The notes beneath the pieces were generated by a model. That model was not told the origin of the DNA. It searched no databases and saw only the letters and a program-made list of their open reading frames with translations. From Stomorhina lunata (taxonomy: Eukaryota > Arthropoda > Insecta > Diptera > Rhiniidae): a stretch of 64,000 nucleotides of DNA. Shown in pieces: positions 1-12,783 of the stretch (positions are counted from its first letter, which is position 1; each line of letters opens with the position of its first letter). Position numbers and translations under genes: made by a program. The DNA is taken from contig OW121742.1 of NCBI GenBank assembly GCA_933228675.1, positions 21,265,994 to 21,329,993 on the forward strand, in the 5' to 3' direction.

Positions 1-840
1 CATGAACATTAAAAAAAATTGTTTGAATTGTTACTAATTTTTAAACTTGAATAACCTTTAGCCAAATAATGCGATTTTGATAATGTCTTCTGACAAAATT
101 AAGTTTAAAATGTTAGCTTTCAAACAAACTTTAGTGTTGCCAGCTATTATTAATATTGTCAGATATATAACATTTTTAAGACATCAACTATTATGAAACA
201 AACTATTTTTTGAATTGTCACAAGTTTTTAAACTTGAATAACCTTTAGCCGATTAATGAGTTTTTTATAATGTCTTCTGACAAAATTAAGTTTAAAATGT
301 TAGCTTTCAAACAAGTTATAGTGCTGCCAGCTGTAATTAATATTACCAGAGATATAACATTTAATGCCATCAACGTTTTTGAAAGGAACAGTTTTTGAAA
401 TGTTACTGATTTTTAAACTTTGATAGCTTTTTGCAGAATTATTCGATTTTGATAATGTCTTCCTATAAAATTGTGTTTAAAATGTCACCTTTCAAACAAG
501 CTGTAGTGTTGCCAGTTGTAATTAATTTAAACTTAGGCAACTTTTAGCCGAATAATGCTTATAATAATAATGTTTAAAATTTTAGCTTTCAAACAAGCTA
601 TAATGTTGCCAGTTGTAATTAATATTAATAGATATATAACATTGTATTGCCCTCAACGTTTTTGAAACAAACATTTTTTTAAATTGTTACTAATTTTTAA
701 CCTTAGATAACTTTTAGCCGAATAATGCGATTTTAATAATGTCTTCCGACAAAATTAGGTTTAAAATGCTACCTTTAAAACAAGCTATAGTGTTGCTAGC
801 TGTAGTTAATATTACCAAAGATATAGTAAAATATATAATT
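1..840. repeat. ~187-bp diverged tandem repeat, about five copies
   Basis: The block starting near AACTTGAATAACCTTTAGCC at about 43 recurs near 230 and, more diverged, near 415, 529 and 692. Each unit also carries GATAATGTCTTC, GTTTAAAATGTTAGC and GTGTTGCCAGCTG. The spacing of the first three is 185-187 bp. The copy near 540-655 is shortened by an internal deletion. Copies differ at many sites, so the array is old. It may extend left of the window. Confidence 0.8.
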
Positions 841-2142
841 ATACTTTTTCGAATACCCAATGTAGCTTAAAACCTTTTATTGATGTCTATAAAACTAACA
901 AATTTCTCACATTTTCTTTTTTTTTTCATTTAATTTAATATTATTTAACAATTTAAAGTCAAAGACCCTTATAGGAAAAAATTGTCTACCTCAATGTGGT
1001 TAAATCAAAACTTTTGTTATTTTCAGCCATTCATTGAGTCATTCATTTATTCCTATAATTATTTAATCTATATGCTTTTTTGAAGACATATATAAGAAAG
1101 TACTTACATTTGAGTTTATTTACTTAAATCAAATGAGATATTAATTTCAAAACCACAATTACATTATATTTTTCGAAAAAAAGAAACCTATAAAAAGGGC
1201 TGGCAAAATCGTAATAATGCAAATTGTATGTACATAATAAAGTCTTCCCTAAGTATCAATTTATTTTATGTTTTACTCTCTTCACTATTTTAGTATCCTA
1301 TAACCAACCGACTTTCTTGATTGCGAAAAATATATTTAAAAGCTTGCATATAGTATTTGCAAGACTTAATGATGATTGCAAATATGCAAAATCTTGCAGA
1401 AAAGTTAAGTCAATAAAAATAATAATATTAAAATGTAATTCAACGCATGACTTAATATTTAATAATATTGTTTTGTAAAGAAATTTTAAATTTTTGTAAT
1501 AGTATGTATTATGTTAAAAAAACATTAATCATGTTATCGTAAATGCCGCCTAACCAACATGCCATAAAAAATTTTTTTATTTAAAAAATGGGAGCTGGCA
1601 AAATACGTAAAAAATTTGCTAAAAATAAATCAGTGAATGAACCTGAAATATGAGTTATAGTTTTAAGTGTCTTTGAAGTATTTTTTTTTGGTTTGGAACT
1701 TTGTGCAAAATTTTTGGCTGGATTTCATTGACCAAATCACTTAAATTTTTTTGGCCGGATTTTTTTTCTGTTGCTTTTTCCCTTGTCAAGCAGTTGCCAC
1801 AGAGTTTTAAGTGTAGTTTTTTGTTTTTAACCAAATTATTCTGAAGTTCTTTAGGTATATGTATATAACATTTTAAACCATTAAGGCAGAAAATGGAAAG
1901 TCTAAATATTTTCGATTAAAGAAAACGTTTTAATCAAACCTGAAATACAAAAAGTGTTCCTGTTTTTATTTTCTTTTGGAACACATTTTATAATTTTCTT
2001 CATAACTCTCGATATTTTAAATTATTTCCTAAAAATCGTCGTTTTTTGCATATCCTATTTCTTGGGGAAACATATAAAAAGTTTAAAAATTGTATTTAAT
2101 GAAGCCTAATTGAATGCTATTCAAAATTAAATTTGGCCAATT
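841..2142. other. AT-rich non-coding stretch
   Basis: No coding, RNA or repeat structure is supported here. The 84-codon open frame at 1224-1478 has no coding character. Confidence 0.5.
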
Positions 2143-4240
2143 TCTAAATTTCCTATAAAAATAGAAAATTTTTGAAAAATTTCCTATAAAAATAGAAAAT
2201 TTTTGAAAAATTTCCTATAAAAATAGAAAATTTTTGAAAAATTTCCTATAAAAATAGAAAATTTTTGAAAAATTTCCTATAAAAATAGAAAATTTTTGAA
2301 AAATTTCCTATAAAAATAGAAAATTTTTGAAAAATTTTCTATAAAAATAGAAAATTTTTGAAAAATTTCCTATAAAAATAGAAAATTTTTGAAAAATTTC
2401 CTATAAAAATAGAAAATTTTTGAAAAATTTCCTATAAAAATAGAAAATTTTTGAAAAATTTCCTATAAAAATAGAAAATTTTTGAAAAATTTCCTATAAA
2501 AATAGAAAATTTTTGAAAAATTTCCTATAAAAATAGAAAATTTTTGAAAAATTTCCTATAAAAATAGAAAATTTTTAAAAAATTTCCTATAAAAATAGAA
2601 AATTTTTGAAAAATTTCCTATAAAAATAGAAAATTTTTGAAAAATTTCCTATAAAAATAGAAAATTTTTGAAAAATTTCCTATAAAAATAGAAAATTTTT
2701 GAAAAATTTCCTATAAAAATAGAAAATTTTTGAAAAATTTCCTATAAAAATAGAAAATTTTTGAAAAATTTCCTATAAAAATAGAAAATTTTTGAAAAAT
2801 TTCCTATAAAAATAGAAAATTTTTGAAAAATTTCCTATAAAAATAGAAAATTTTTGAAAAATTTCCTATAAAAATAGAAAATTTTTGAAAAATTTCCTAT
2901 AAAAATAGAAAATTTTTGAAAAATTTCCTATAAAAATAGAAAATTTTTGAAAAATTTCCTATAAAAATAGAAAATTTTTGAAAAATTTCCTATAAAAATA
3001 GAAAATTTTTGAAAAATTTCCTATAAAAATAGAAAATTTTTGAAAAATTTCCTATAAAAATAGAAAATTTTTGAAAAATTTCCTATAAAAATAGAAAATT
3101 TTTGAAAAATTTCCTATAAAAATAGAAAATTTTTGAAAAATTTCCTATAAAAATAGAAAATTTTTGAAAAATTTCCTATAAAAATAGAAAATTTTTGAAA
3201 AATTTCCTATAAAAATAGAAAATTTTTGAAAAATTTCCTATAAAAATAGAAAATTTTTGAAAAATTTCCTATAAAAATAGAAAATTTTTGAAAAATTTCC
3301 TATAAAAATAGAAAATTTTTGAAAAATTTCCTATAAAAATAGAAAATTTTTGAAAAATTTCCTATAAAAATAGAAAATTTTTGAAAAATTTCCTATAAAA
3401 ATAGAAATTTTTGAAAAATTTCCTATAAAAATAGAAAATTTTTGAAAAATTTCCTATAAAAATAGAAAATTTTTGAAAAATTTCCTATAAAAATAGAAAA
3501 TTTTTGAAAAATTTTCTATAAAAATAGAAAATTTTTGAAAAATTTCCTATAAAAATAGAAAATTTTTGAAAAATTTCCTATAAAAATAGAAAATTTTTGA
3601 AAAATTTCCTATAAAAATGGAAAATTTTTGAAAAATTTCCTATAAAAATAGAAAATTTTTGAAAAATTTCCTATAAAAATAGAAAATTTTTGAAAAATTT
3701 CCTATAAAAATAGAAAATTTTTGAAAAATTTCCTATAAAAATAGAAAATTTTTGAAAAATTTCCTATAAAAATAGAAAATTTTTGAAAAATTTCCTATAA
3801 AAATAGAAAATTTTTGAAAAATTTCCTATAAAAATAGAAAATTTTTGAAAAATTTTCTATAAAAATAGAAAATTTTTGAAAAATTTCCTATAAAAATAGA
3901 AAATTTTTGAAAAATTTCCTATAAAAATAGAAAATTTTTGAAAAATTTCCTATAAAAATAGAAAATTTTTGAAAATTTTCCTATAAAAATAGAAAATTTT
4001 TGAAAAATTTCCTATAAAAATAGAAAATTTTTGAAAATTTCCTATAAAAATAGAAAATTTTTGAAAAATTTCCTATAAAAATAGAAAATTTTTGAAAAAT
4101 TTCCTATAAAAATAGAAAATTTTTGAAAAATTTCCTATAAAAATAGAAAATTTTTGAAAAATTTCCTATAAAAATAGAAAATTTTTGAAAAATTTCCTAT
4201 AAAAATAGAAAATTTTTGAAAAATTTCCTATAAAAATAGG
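2143..4240. repeat. 31-bp AT minisatellite, about 67 copies, very homogeneous
   Basis: The unit contains TTTCCTATAAAAATAG followed by AAAATTTTTGAAAAA and repeats at exactly 31 bp for about 2.1 kb. There are only scattered single-base changes (for example CCTATA to TCTATA near 2337, 3512 and 3852) and rare one-base deletions (near 3405 and 4035). This homogeneity suggests recent amplification or ongoing homogenisation. The other arrays in the window are far more degraded. Confidence 0.95.
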
Positions 4241-5170
4241 ATTTTTTGTTGGTTTCTTGTTTGCAGAAAAACTAAGTAAAAATTATGTTGTGAAAGTTCA
4301 TAACCCTAAAAATGGGTTAATATCTTAGCCAGCCTAATGTTAAGGATATTTTTAGTTTTGTTAACAAGTTCCCATAATGCAGCTGCTTTATTACTTCAAT
4401 CATTTTTTTCGAACTTTATTTTGTGAATTCAAAATTTTTGGCAAGTAATAAATAAATTTAAAGTTTTGAAGAGGCGAAAAAACCGGTTTGTAAAAAAAAT
4501 ATTAAAGAATCATAAAACAGAACAAGGCTCAAGTTAAAGTTAACAAGTTAATGGGAACATAACTAAAGGGGACGTTTTAAAAATAAATTAAAAAAATTTA
4601 AATTACTTTTTTTTATATTTTTTAAAATTTTTTTTCTTATTTTTCATAATAATGACAGACAGGTTTACCTCAAAAACTTATATTGGGTCGTTTTTAGTTT
4701 TTTGAATTTTTTTAGAAGACCTTGTAGTGAAAACTAAAAATATAGTTCATTTCTTAAAATTGTAATTCAATGTCAATAGGTCGGTCTTTGGTTTTAAATT
4801 TTACACCTGTTTTTATTCTTTTTTTCTTTTATGAGCTGTAAAATAAGCATTAAATATAAATAAAATCTTCTTTAATTGCCCAATAAAGGTAATAAAACTC
4901 TTTTGTTAAGAAAACCTTCATTTTGAGTTAAGAATTTGAAAACGGTTATAAAAGTTTTAAATTACATTTGTTAACGGTTAATAAAATTTCTAACTAATTA
5001 TTAAAATTGTTTTAATATGAAACGTGTTACATATTGTTAACATTTTATTTAAATATTTCAAAACTTTTTCTAAATTTAAATCAAAGCTATTAGTGTTACT
5101 CTTCTTAATGATAGTCTACTGGCGTAATTGAGTTACAATTGTGGTATTCACAAGGTGTAGTATCATGTTA
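4241..5170. other. AT-rich spacer between minisatellite arrays
   Basis: Unique AT-rich sequence. I see no gene or clear repeat in it. Confidence 0.5.
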
Positions 5171-6790
5171 TATTGTGATAACATTTTTCTATAGAATTTT
5201 TTTTTTTTTTAATGTTTCTATGGAAAATTTTTTTATCAAAAATTTTTCTATAGAAAATTTTTTTGTCAAACATGTTTCAATATCAAATTTTTTTATCAAA
5301 CATTTTTCTATAAAAAATTTGCTTATCAAAAATTGTTTATCGAAAATGTTTCTATAGAAAATTTTTTTATCAAAAATTTTTCTATAGAAAATTTGTTTAT
5401 CAAAAATTTTTCTAAAGAAAATTTTTTTATCAAAAATTTTTCTATAGAAAATTTTTTATTATAAATTTTTTGTAGAAAATTTTAAAGTTTTTTTATCAAA
5501 AATTGTTTCTATAGAAAATTTTTTATCAACAATTTTTCTATAGATTTTATATCAAAAATAGGTTTTATATCAAAATTTTTTCTATAGAAAATTTTTTATA
5601 GAAAATTTTAAAGTTTTTTTTTATCAAAAATTTTTCTATAGAAAATTTTTTTATCAAAAATTTTTCTATAGAAAATTTTTTTATCAAAAATTTTTCTATA
5701 GAATTTTTTTTTATAAAAAATTTTTCTATAGAATTTTTTTTATCAAAAATTTTTCTATAGATTTTTTTTATCAAAAATTTTTCTATAGAAATTTTTTTTA
5801 TCAAAAATGTCGTTATAGAAAATTTTTCTATAGAAAATTTTTTTATCAAAAATTTTTCTCTAGAAAATTTTTTTATTAACAATTTTTCTATAGAAAATTT
5901 TTTTATCAAAAATTTTCTATAGAATTTTTTTCTTATTCTTATTTCTGTAAAAAATTTTCAAGTTTTTTTATCAAAAATTTTTGTATTGAACATTTTTTTA
6001 TCAAAAATTTTTCTATAGAAAATTTTTTATCACAAATTTTTCTATAGAATTTTTTTTATCGAAAATTTCTTTATCAAAAATTTTTCTTGGAAATTTTTTT
6101 ATCAAAAGTTTTTCTATAAAAAAATATTCTTATCAAACATTTTTCTATAGAAAGTTTTTGATCAAAAATTTTTCTATAGAAAATTTTTTTATCAAAAATT
6201 TTTATATAAAAAATTTTCTTATCAAAATATTTCTATCGAAAATTTTTCTTTAAAAAAATTTTTTTTTGCAAAAATTTTCAATAGAAAAATAATTTTTATC
6301 GAATTTAACATTTTTCTATAGAAAATTTTTTATCAAACATTTTTCTATAGAAAATTTTTTATCAAACATTTTTCTATAGAAAATTTTTGATCAAACATTT
6401 TTCTATAGAAAATTTTTTATCAAACATTTTTCTATAGAAAATTTTTTATCAAAAATTATTCTTTAGAATTTTTTTTTATCAAAAATTTTTCTTTAGAATT
6501 TTTTTTTATCAACAATTTTTGTATAGAATTTTTTTTATCAAAAATTTTTCTATAGAAAATTTTTTTTACCAAAATTTTGCTATAGAAAATTTTTTTATCA
6601 AAAATTTTTCTATAGAAAATTTTTTTATCAAAAATTTTTCTACAAAAAGTTTTCTTATCAAAATAATTCTATCAAAAAATTTTCTATATTATTGAAAACT
6701 TTTCTTTATCAAAAATGTTTCAATAGAAATTTTTTTGAGAAAATTTTCGATATTAAAATAATTTTATTAAAAAATTTCATAGAATAAAAT
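5171..6790. repeat. Degenerate ~28-bp minisatellite with CTATAGAAAA and TTTATCAAAAA words
   Basis: Repeating blocks of TTTTTCTATAGAAAATT and TTTTATCAAAAATT have a 26-30-bp spacing and many length variants of the T runs. The same family appears in reverse complement at the right edge of the window (63.0-64.0 kb). Open frames here encode only monotonous Lys/Phe/Ile repeats and are not genes. Confidence 0.9.
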
Positions 6791-7340
6791 TTTTATCCCA
6801 AATTTAAACTTTTCAGGTTTTAAAAAGTTTTACATTAGTGTATTGTACTAAAATCCCAATTTATTAAAATTGTTCCTTATTGTTATAAATATTTTTTTGA
6901 TTAAACGCGTTTCTAGAATTTCTTAAAATTTTTGATAATAAAATACAATGCGATATCGAACAACACCTTGTGAATCCCCTAAATAGTGTTTTCTTTTCAT
7001 TTGTCTTAACATTAATCATGAGCTTATTCACGTAAGTGGTTTTATGGTTTTATTTAATTAATATTTTTACAGAGTAATTAACAGTAAATATTTCAAAACA
7101 TGTTTTGGCATGATTTTTTGTTTAAAATTTTAAGTTAATTTTGAAATGCTTTAATTATTTTCTTAGAATTCTTTACGAATAAGTTTTGTTAATTAACTTG
7201 TTACAAATTTTTAAAGTGTTTTCAATTAGGCGTAAGACACAAAACTGTAATATCAAGAGATTTTGTTGCCTATTTTGAGGAGGTTTTTGAACAGTTCAAT
7301 ATTTTTAGTTTATTGTGCGGTAGTTGAAATAACTGAAGTT
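6791..7340. other. AT-rich unique sequence
   Basis: No gene or repeat is supported here. Confidence 0.4.
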
Positions 7341-7640
7341 AGTAAATTTTCTTATTCGATTTCCTGGAATTTAGTTCTCTGCTGAGTTGAATAAACAAAC
7401 GATAAATGCATTATAGAGAAGATATACAAAATATTTCCAAACTCCTAAAAGTATGCAATATTATTTTCTTTAAGATTTTTACTCGAATAATACGAATAAT
7501 AAATTTTCTTAGACGATTTCCTGGAATTTAGTTCTCTGCTAACTTGAATAAAAAAACTATAAATGAATTATAGAGAAGATATACAAAATATTTCAAAACT
7601 CCTAAAAGCATGCAATATTTTTTTTAATATTTTTACTCTT
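7341..7640. repeat. 157-bp tandem duplication
   Basis: The segment with GATTTCCTGGAATTTAGTTC at about 7359 recurs at about 7516. Both copies continue with TATAGAGAAGATATACAAAA and end with CCTAAAAGTATGCAAT (CCTAAAAGCATGCAAT in the second copy). The offset is 157 bp and divergence is moderate. Confidence 0.85.
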
Positions 7641-9245
7641 ATAAAACATATGTTCGTATTTTATTTTTGAGTGTATTAGTGCAATAAAATCCTCCAAAAA
7701 CATTAATCTGACCTTTTTCTTCATTAACTTTTTCGCTTGTTTTTTATTTGTATTTTTTATTTGGCCCTCAATTCCAAAACTGATTACAAAATTATTTTGC
7801 CATAAAACTAAATAGCTCATGTTTCACTTTAGCTTTAGTAACTTAATTTCATTTGATTGTTTGTTTGAAATTACATCGTAAACTTACATCTAAATGATAA
7901 GATTTAAGTACTAAGTATTTTCCTATAGCTTGTATACAACATATAGAGGTTGGGGGTACCCAATTTTATTTTTATTATTAAACAAGTTATTTTTATTTCT
8001 ATAATCCAAAAGCGGCATCTTTTATTTAGACTACTACTAGATTTTAGATAACAGAACATAAAATTTAAAAATTGCGTAAGTTTTTTTGTTTTAAATTAAA
8101 AAATTCTTAAGTGTTATCTAAAACCCAAATATTTTAGTTTGATTTCAGATTTGGGTTAGCTGATAAGTTAATGACAATATAATTGAAATGAAAGTTAAAT
8201 TTTATCAAGCTTCGTTCGGTCTTTGAAAAAATTATAAAATTTTTTTCTTTATCAATAAACTTTAATAAATAACAAAACTAAAACAAATTTTTTGGACTCC
8301 TTAAAGTAGGCAAATTTTGTTGATATTTTGTAAAATTTATAAATATGCCACACTTTTTCTCAGTATATTTTCATTATATGAAAAAAGTTAATGAAACTTA
8401 ATTGAAAAAATTACCACTTAACTTTGATTGCAACAAATTTTACTAAAAAAATCCTAAAAGTATGCAACATAATTTTCTGAAAGTTGTCTTAGTTTTAAAT
8501 CTAGAACGTATGTTGGTTAAAAATGAGCTTTAATAATACATTTTAGTTAAATTTTGGCTTAAAGATCTCCCTAAAGTATACAATAAATTTGTTTAGATTT
8601 CAAATGCCTTTAAATATGCAATAGTTTTTGTAAACAAGCATTTTGAATGTTATAATTAAAATTTCATAACTCACTTGAAAATTTCATTTAATTACATCTT
8701 TCACACAATTTAAGTAAAAATATACTACATATAATTTAAAGATGTAACACCTTTAAAATTATATATATTTATTTTTCACTTATTTCACACTTTAACCTAA
8801 ATTTTCTTCAACTTAGCCCTCAAACTATTCAAAGTTATTAATGATTTTTCTAATGGGACGAACAAAAAATCAACTAAGCTCTTGCGAAATAAATCCCACA
8901 AAACAAAAAAAAACATTAATTACTATCTTTAAGTCTTTGTTTTAGTTTATGTAATTAAATTTGTTATTAATCTATTTACAAGAAAAACAAAAAGCTAGTT
9001 ATAAAATAACAAAAAAAAAACAGCAAAACTTTTGTTTTACATGTAAATGACACATCCATCCATTCATTCATTTATTAATTAACATGAATGAATACTTCAT
9101 TACACACATGCACAGCATGCTTTGATAAATTTAGAAGGGAAATTGTAAAGGCCAAAGCTTTAGGGGCCGAATAAGTAAGTCATTCATTACTTCTTGAAAT
9201 CTGAGGGTTGTAAAATATGCTGCCTACTTTAAGTGGGTTACAGAA
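7641..9245. other. AT-rich intergenic sequence with short dispersed motifs
   Basis: No gene is seen. Several copies of a CCTTAAAGTATGCAA-like word occur at 8299, 8453, 8569 and 8607, with one reversed at 9221. The 72-codon minus-strand frame at 7602-7820 lacks coding character. Confidence 0.4.
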
Positions 9246-10830
9246 AAATTTTAAGACCGAAAATTTTCCATGAAAATTTCAAGACAGAAAATTGTCTATA
9301 AAAATTTTAAAGCCGAAAATTTTCTATAAAAATTTTAAGGCCGAAAATTTCCTATAAAAATTTTAAGGCCGAAATTTTTCTATAAAAATTATAAGGCCGA
9401 AAATTTTCTATAAAAATTTTAAGACCGAAAATTTTTATTAAAGTTTTATGACCGAAAATTTTCTATAACAATTTTAAGACCAAAAATTTTCAATAAAAAT
9501 TTTATGACCAAAAGTTTTCTATAAAAATTTAAGACCGAAATTTTTCCATAAAAATTTTAAGGCCGAAATTTTTCTATAAAAGTTTTAAGGCCGAAATTTT
9601 TATATAAAAATTTTAAGACCGAAAATTTTTTAAAAAAATTTTAAGACCGAAAAATTTTTTTTTTAATTTTAATATTGAAAATTTTTTTTTTAATTTTAAT
9701 ATTGAAAATTTTTTATAAAAGTTTTAAGATTGAAAATTTTTTATAAAAATTTTAAGACCGAAAATTTTCTATAAAAATTTTAGGGCCAAAATTTTCTATA
9801 AAATTTTTGAGACAGAAAATTTTCTTTAAAAATTTTATGACCGAAAATTTTCTATAAAATTTTTTAAATTTTAAGATTGAAAATTTTTTTTTTTAAATTT
9901 TAAGATTGAAAATTTTTTATAAAAATTTTAAGATTGAAAATTTTTTATAAAAATTTTAGGGCCAAAATTTTCTATAAAAATTTTGAGACAGAAAATTTTC
10001 TATAAAAATTTAAGGATTAAAAAAATTTTAAGACGAAAAATTTTCTATAAAAATTTTAAGACCGAAAATTTTCTATCAAAAATTGTAAGACCGAAAATTT
10101 TCTATCAAAAATTTTAAGACCGAAAATTTTCTATCAAAAATTTGAAGACCGAAAATTTTCTATCAAAAATTTTAAGACCGAAAATTTTCTATCAAAAATT
10201 TTAAGACCGAAAATTTTCTATACAAATTTTAAGATCGGAACTTTTCTATAAAAATTTTAAGACCGAAAATTTTCTATAAAAATTTTAGGACCGAAAATTT
10301 TCTATAAAAATTTTAACACCGAAAATTTTCTATAAAAATTTTAAGACCGGAACTTTTTATAAAAATTTTAACACCGAAAACTTTCTATTAAAATTTTAAG
10401 ACCGTAAATTTTCTATAAAAATTTTAAAACCGAAAATTTTCTATAAAAATTTTAAGACTGAAAATTTTCTAAAAAAATTTTAAGACCGAAAATTTTCTAA
10501 AAAAAATTTTTAAGACCGAAAATTTTCTAAAAAAAAATTTTAAGACCGAAAATTTTCTAAAAAAAAAATTTTAAGACCGAAAATTTTCTAAAAAACAATT
10601 TTAAGACCGAAAATTTTTTGTAAAAATTTTACGACCGAAAATTTTTTATAAAAAAAAATTTTTTATGAAAATTTTAAGACCGAAAATTTTCTATAAAAAT
10701 TTTAAGACCGAAAATTTTCTATAAAAATTTTAAGACCGAAAATTTTCTATAAAAGTTTTAAAACCGAAATTTTCTATAAAAATTTTAAGATAAAAATTGT
10801 ATAAAAATTTTATGACCGAAAATGGCTTTA
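9246..10830. repeat. ~27-bp minisatellite with AAGACCGAAAATTTTCTAT word
   Basis: TTTTAAGACCGAAAA followed by TTTTCTATAAAAA repeats at about 26-29 bp for 1.6 kb with many variants (GGCC, GACA, GATT in place of GACC). Near 10480-10610 the variation is mostly in A-run length. The same family flanks the 472-bp repeat structure. Confidence 0.9.
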
Positions 10831-11814
10831 AAATGCCCGGGGATATATGTATATGAAAACAGGCCTTAAAGTCGTATCTTTTTCCTTCTGGATATCACTG
10901 ACACATCCAAGTCTTAACACTCTTACACAGAGGAAATAATATCAATGAGAAAAATGGGAAAACTGAAGAAATTTTTTTACTTTCCAGACTTGATTATCAT
11001 CATCACGTTGTTATGACATAAACATATCAATTTACACATTAAGACAGACGGACGGACCAGAAAATAAACAACAAGAATTAATGAAAAACCATAAGAGCAA
11101 GAAGCTGAACAAAAAAAATAAAACTAATATGAAATAGATATCTGGGATATCAAATAATAACATAACATGTATAAAATACAAATGGCTACTGATATATCTT
11201 TTCATGTAAGTATCAGAGTCGGTCTCATACATACAAAAGAGGTAAACACTATCCAAGTAAACAAATGAAATGTATGTAAAATACGTACATACACATGTAA
11301 AATGTCAATTGCATTTTGGATTACCCAAGAGGTAGAATCTAGATACATAAATGCATTCCTGGGTGTTTATCATATAAAATATACAAAACTATTTTAAATA
11401 CTTATGTATTCAAATCCATTACTATGTATCTGCAGTATCTGGTGGGTCATATCTAATTAAATGTACGTGATTTAACCAGAGTAAACCCTACGATTTGTGG
11501 CATAAAACCCTTTTGATGTTGACTTTTGTTTGTGTATTTTATTTTTGTATCTTATCTGAAACATTTCAAAAATTACTAAGAATTTACTTCTTTTTCTGTT
11601 TAACTTTTTTTATATCATGCAACCGCTTAACAATCATTTGTTAAGTAATTTAAAATACACTCTTAGAAATTTGTGGGTTGGGGTCTTTGTGGTAACTAAA
11701 ATAAATATCATGTGTTAAAATATGTTTACAAATTGATAAATAAGGGCTTAACACTTTTTTCTGGCTCAGAAAACTTGATTCAGAAATATTTTAATTGACT
11801 TATTTCAGTTATTT
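10831..11814. other. Intergenic spacer between two blocks of the same minisatellite
   Basis: Less repetitive AT-rich sequence with no supported gene. The 74-codon minus frame at 11032-11256 has no recognisable features. Confidence 0.4.
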
Positions 11815-12783
11815 TGCGCCAAAAATTTTATTTACAAATTTTTTGCAAAAAAAATTTTATATATTTCTTTATTTAACAAATTTTTCATAAAAATTTTGCC
11901 AAAAATTATTTTTGACCAAAACATTTTTTATTGAAATTTCTTGACCATAAAATTTTTGTAAAAGTTTAAAAAAAATAATACTTGTCTGAGAATTTTTCTA
12001 TAAAAATTTTATTGCCGATAATTTTCTATTAAAATTTTATGGCCTAAAATTTTCTATAAACATTTTATGACCGACAAATTTCTAAAAAAAATTGTAAGGC
12101 CGAAAATTTTCTATAAAAATTTCATGGCCGAAGATTTTCTATAAAGATTTTATGATGGAAAATTTTTTTGATAAAAATTTTAAGACCGAAAATTTCTAAA
12201 ACATTTTGAGACCGAAAAGTTTCTATAACAATTTTACGACCGAAAATTTCTTTAAAAATTTTAAGACCGAAAATTTTCTTTAAAAATGTTAAGACCGAAA
12301 ATGTTCTTCAAAAATTATAAGACCGAAAATTTTCTTTAAAAATTTTAAGACCGAAAATTTTCCATATAAATTTCATGACCGAAAATTTTTTATAAAAATG
12401 TTAAAGCTGAAAATTTTCTATAAAATTTTCTTGACCGAAAATTTTTTATTAAAATTTTAAGACCGAACATTTGCTATAAAGTTTTTAAGACCGAAATTTT
12501 TCTATAAAAATTGTAAGACCAAAAACTTTTCTGTTTAAATTTTATGATCAAAAATTTTCTATAAAAATTTAATGACCGCAAATTTTCTATAAAAATTTGA
12601 AGACTGAACATTTTCTATAAAAATCTTAAAACCGAAAATTTTCTGTAAAAATTTCACGACCGAAAATTTTCTATAACAATATTAAAAACTTAAATTTTCT
12701 ATAAAAATTTTAAGAGCGCAAATTTTCTATAAAAATTTTTGACCGAAAGTTTTCTATTCAAATTTTAAGACCAACAAATTTTT
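11815..12783. repeat. Degenerate ~27-bp GACCGAAAATTTTCTATAAAAA minisatellite
   Basis: Same family as 9.2-10.8 kb. It runs directly into the left edge of the 472-bp repeat structure and resumes in the same orientation on its right side, so it was probably the insertion target. Confidence 0.9.

Noticed and set aside
2143..4240. CRISPR-like regular spacing
   Set aside because: The whole unit repeats with no variable spacers and the DNA is from an insect nuclear genome; it is a minisatellite.
5565..5909. 114-codon minus-strand frame of Lys-Phe-Ser-Ile-Glu repeats, and similar frames at 63243-63521 and 48522-48782
   Set aside because: They are direct translations of AT minisatellite units, and the repeat also reads open on other frames.
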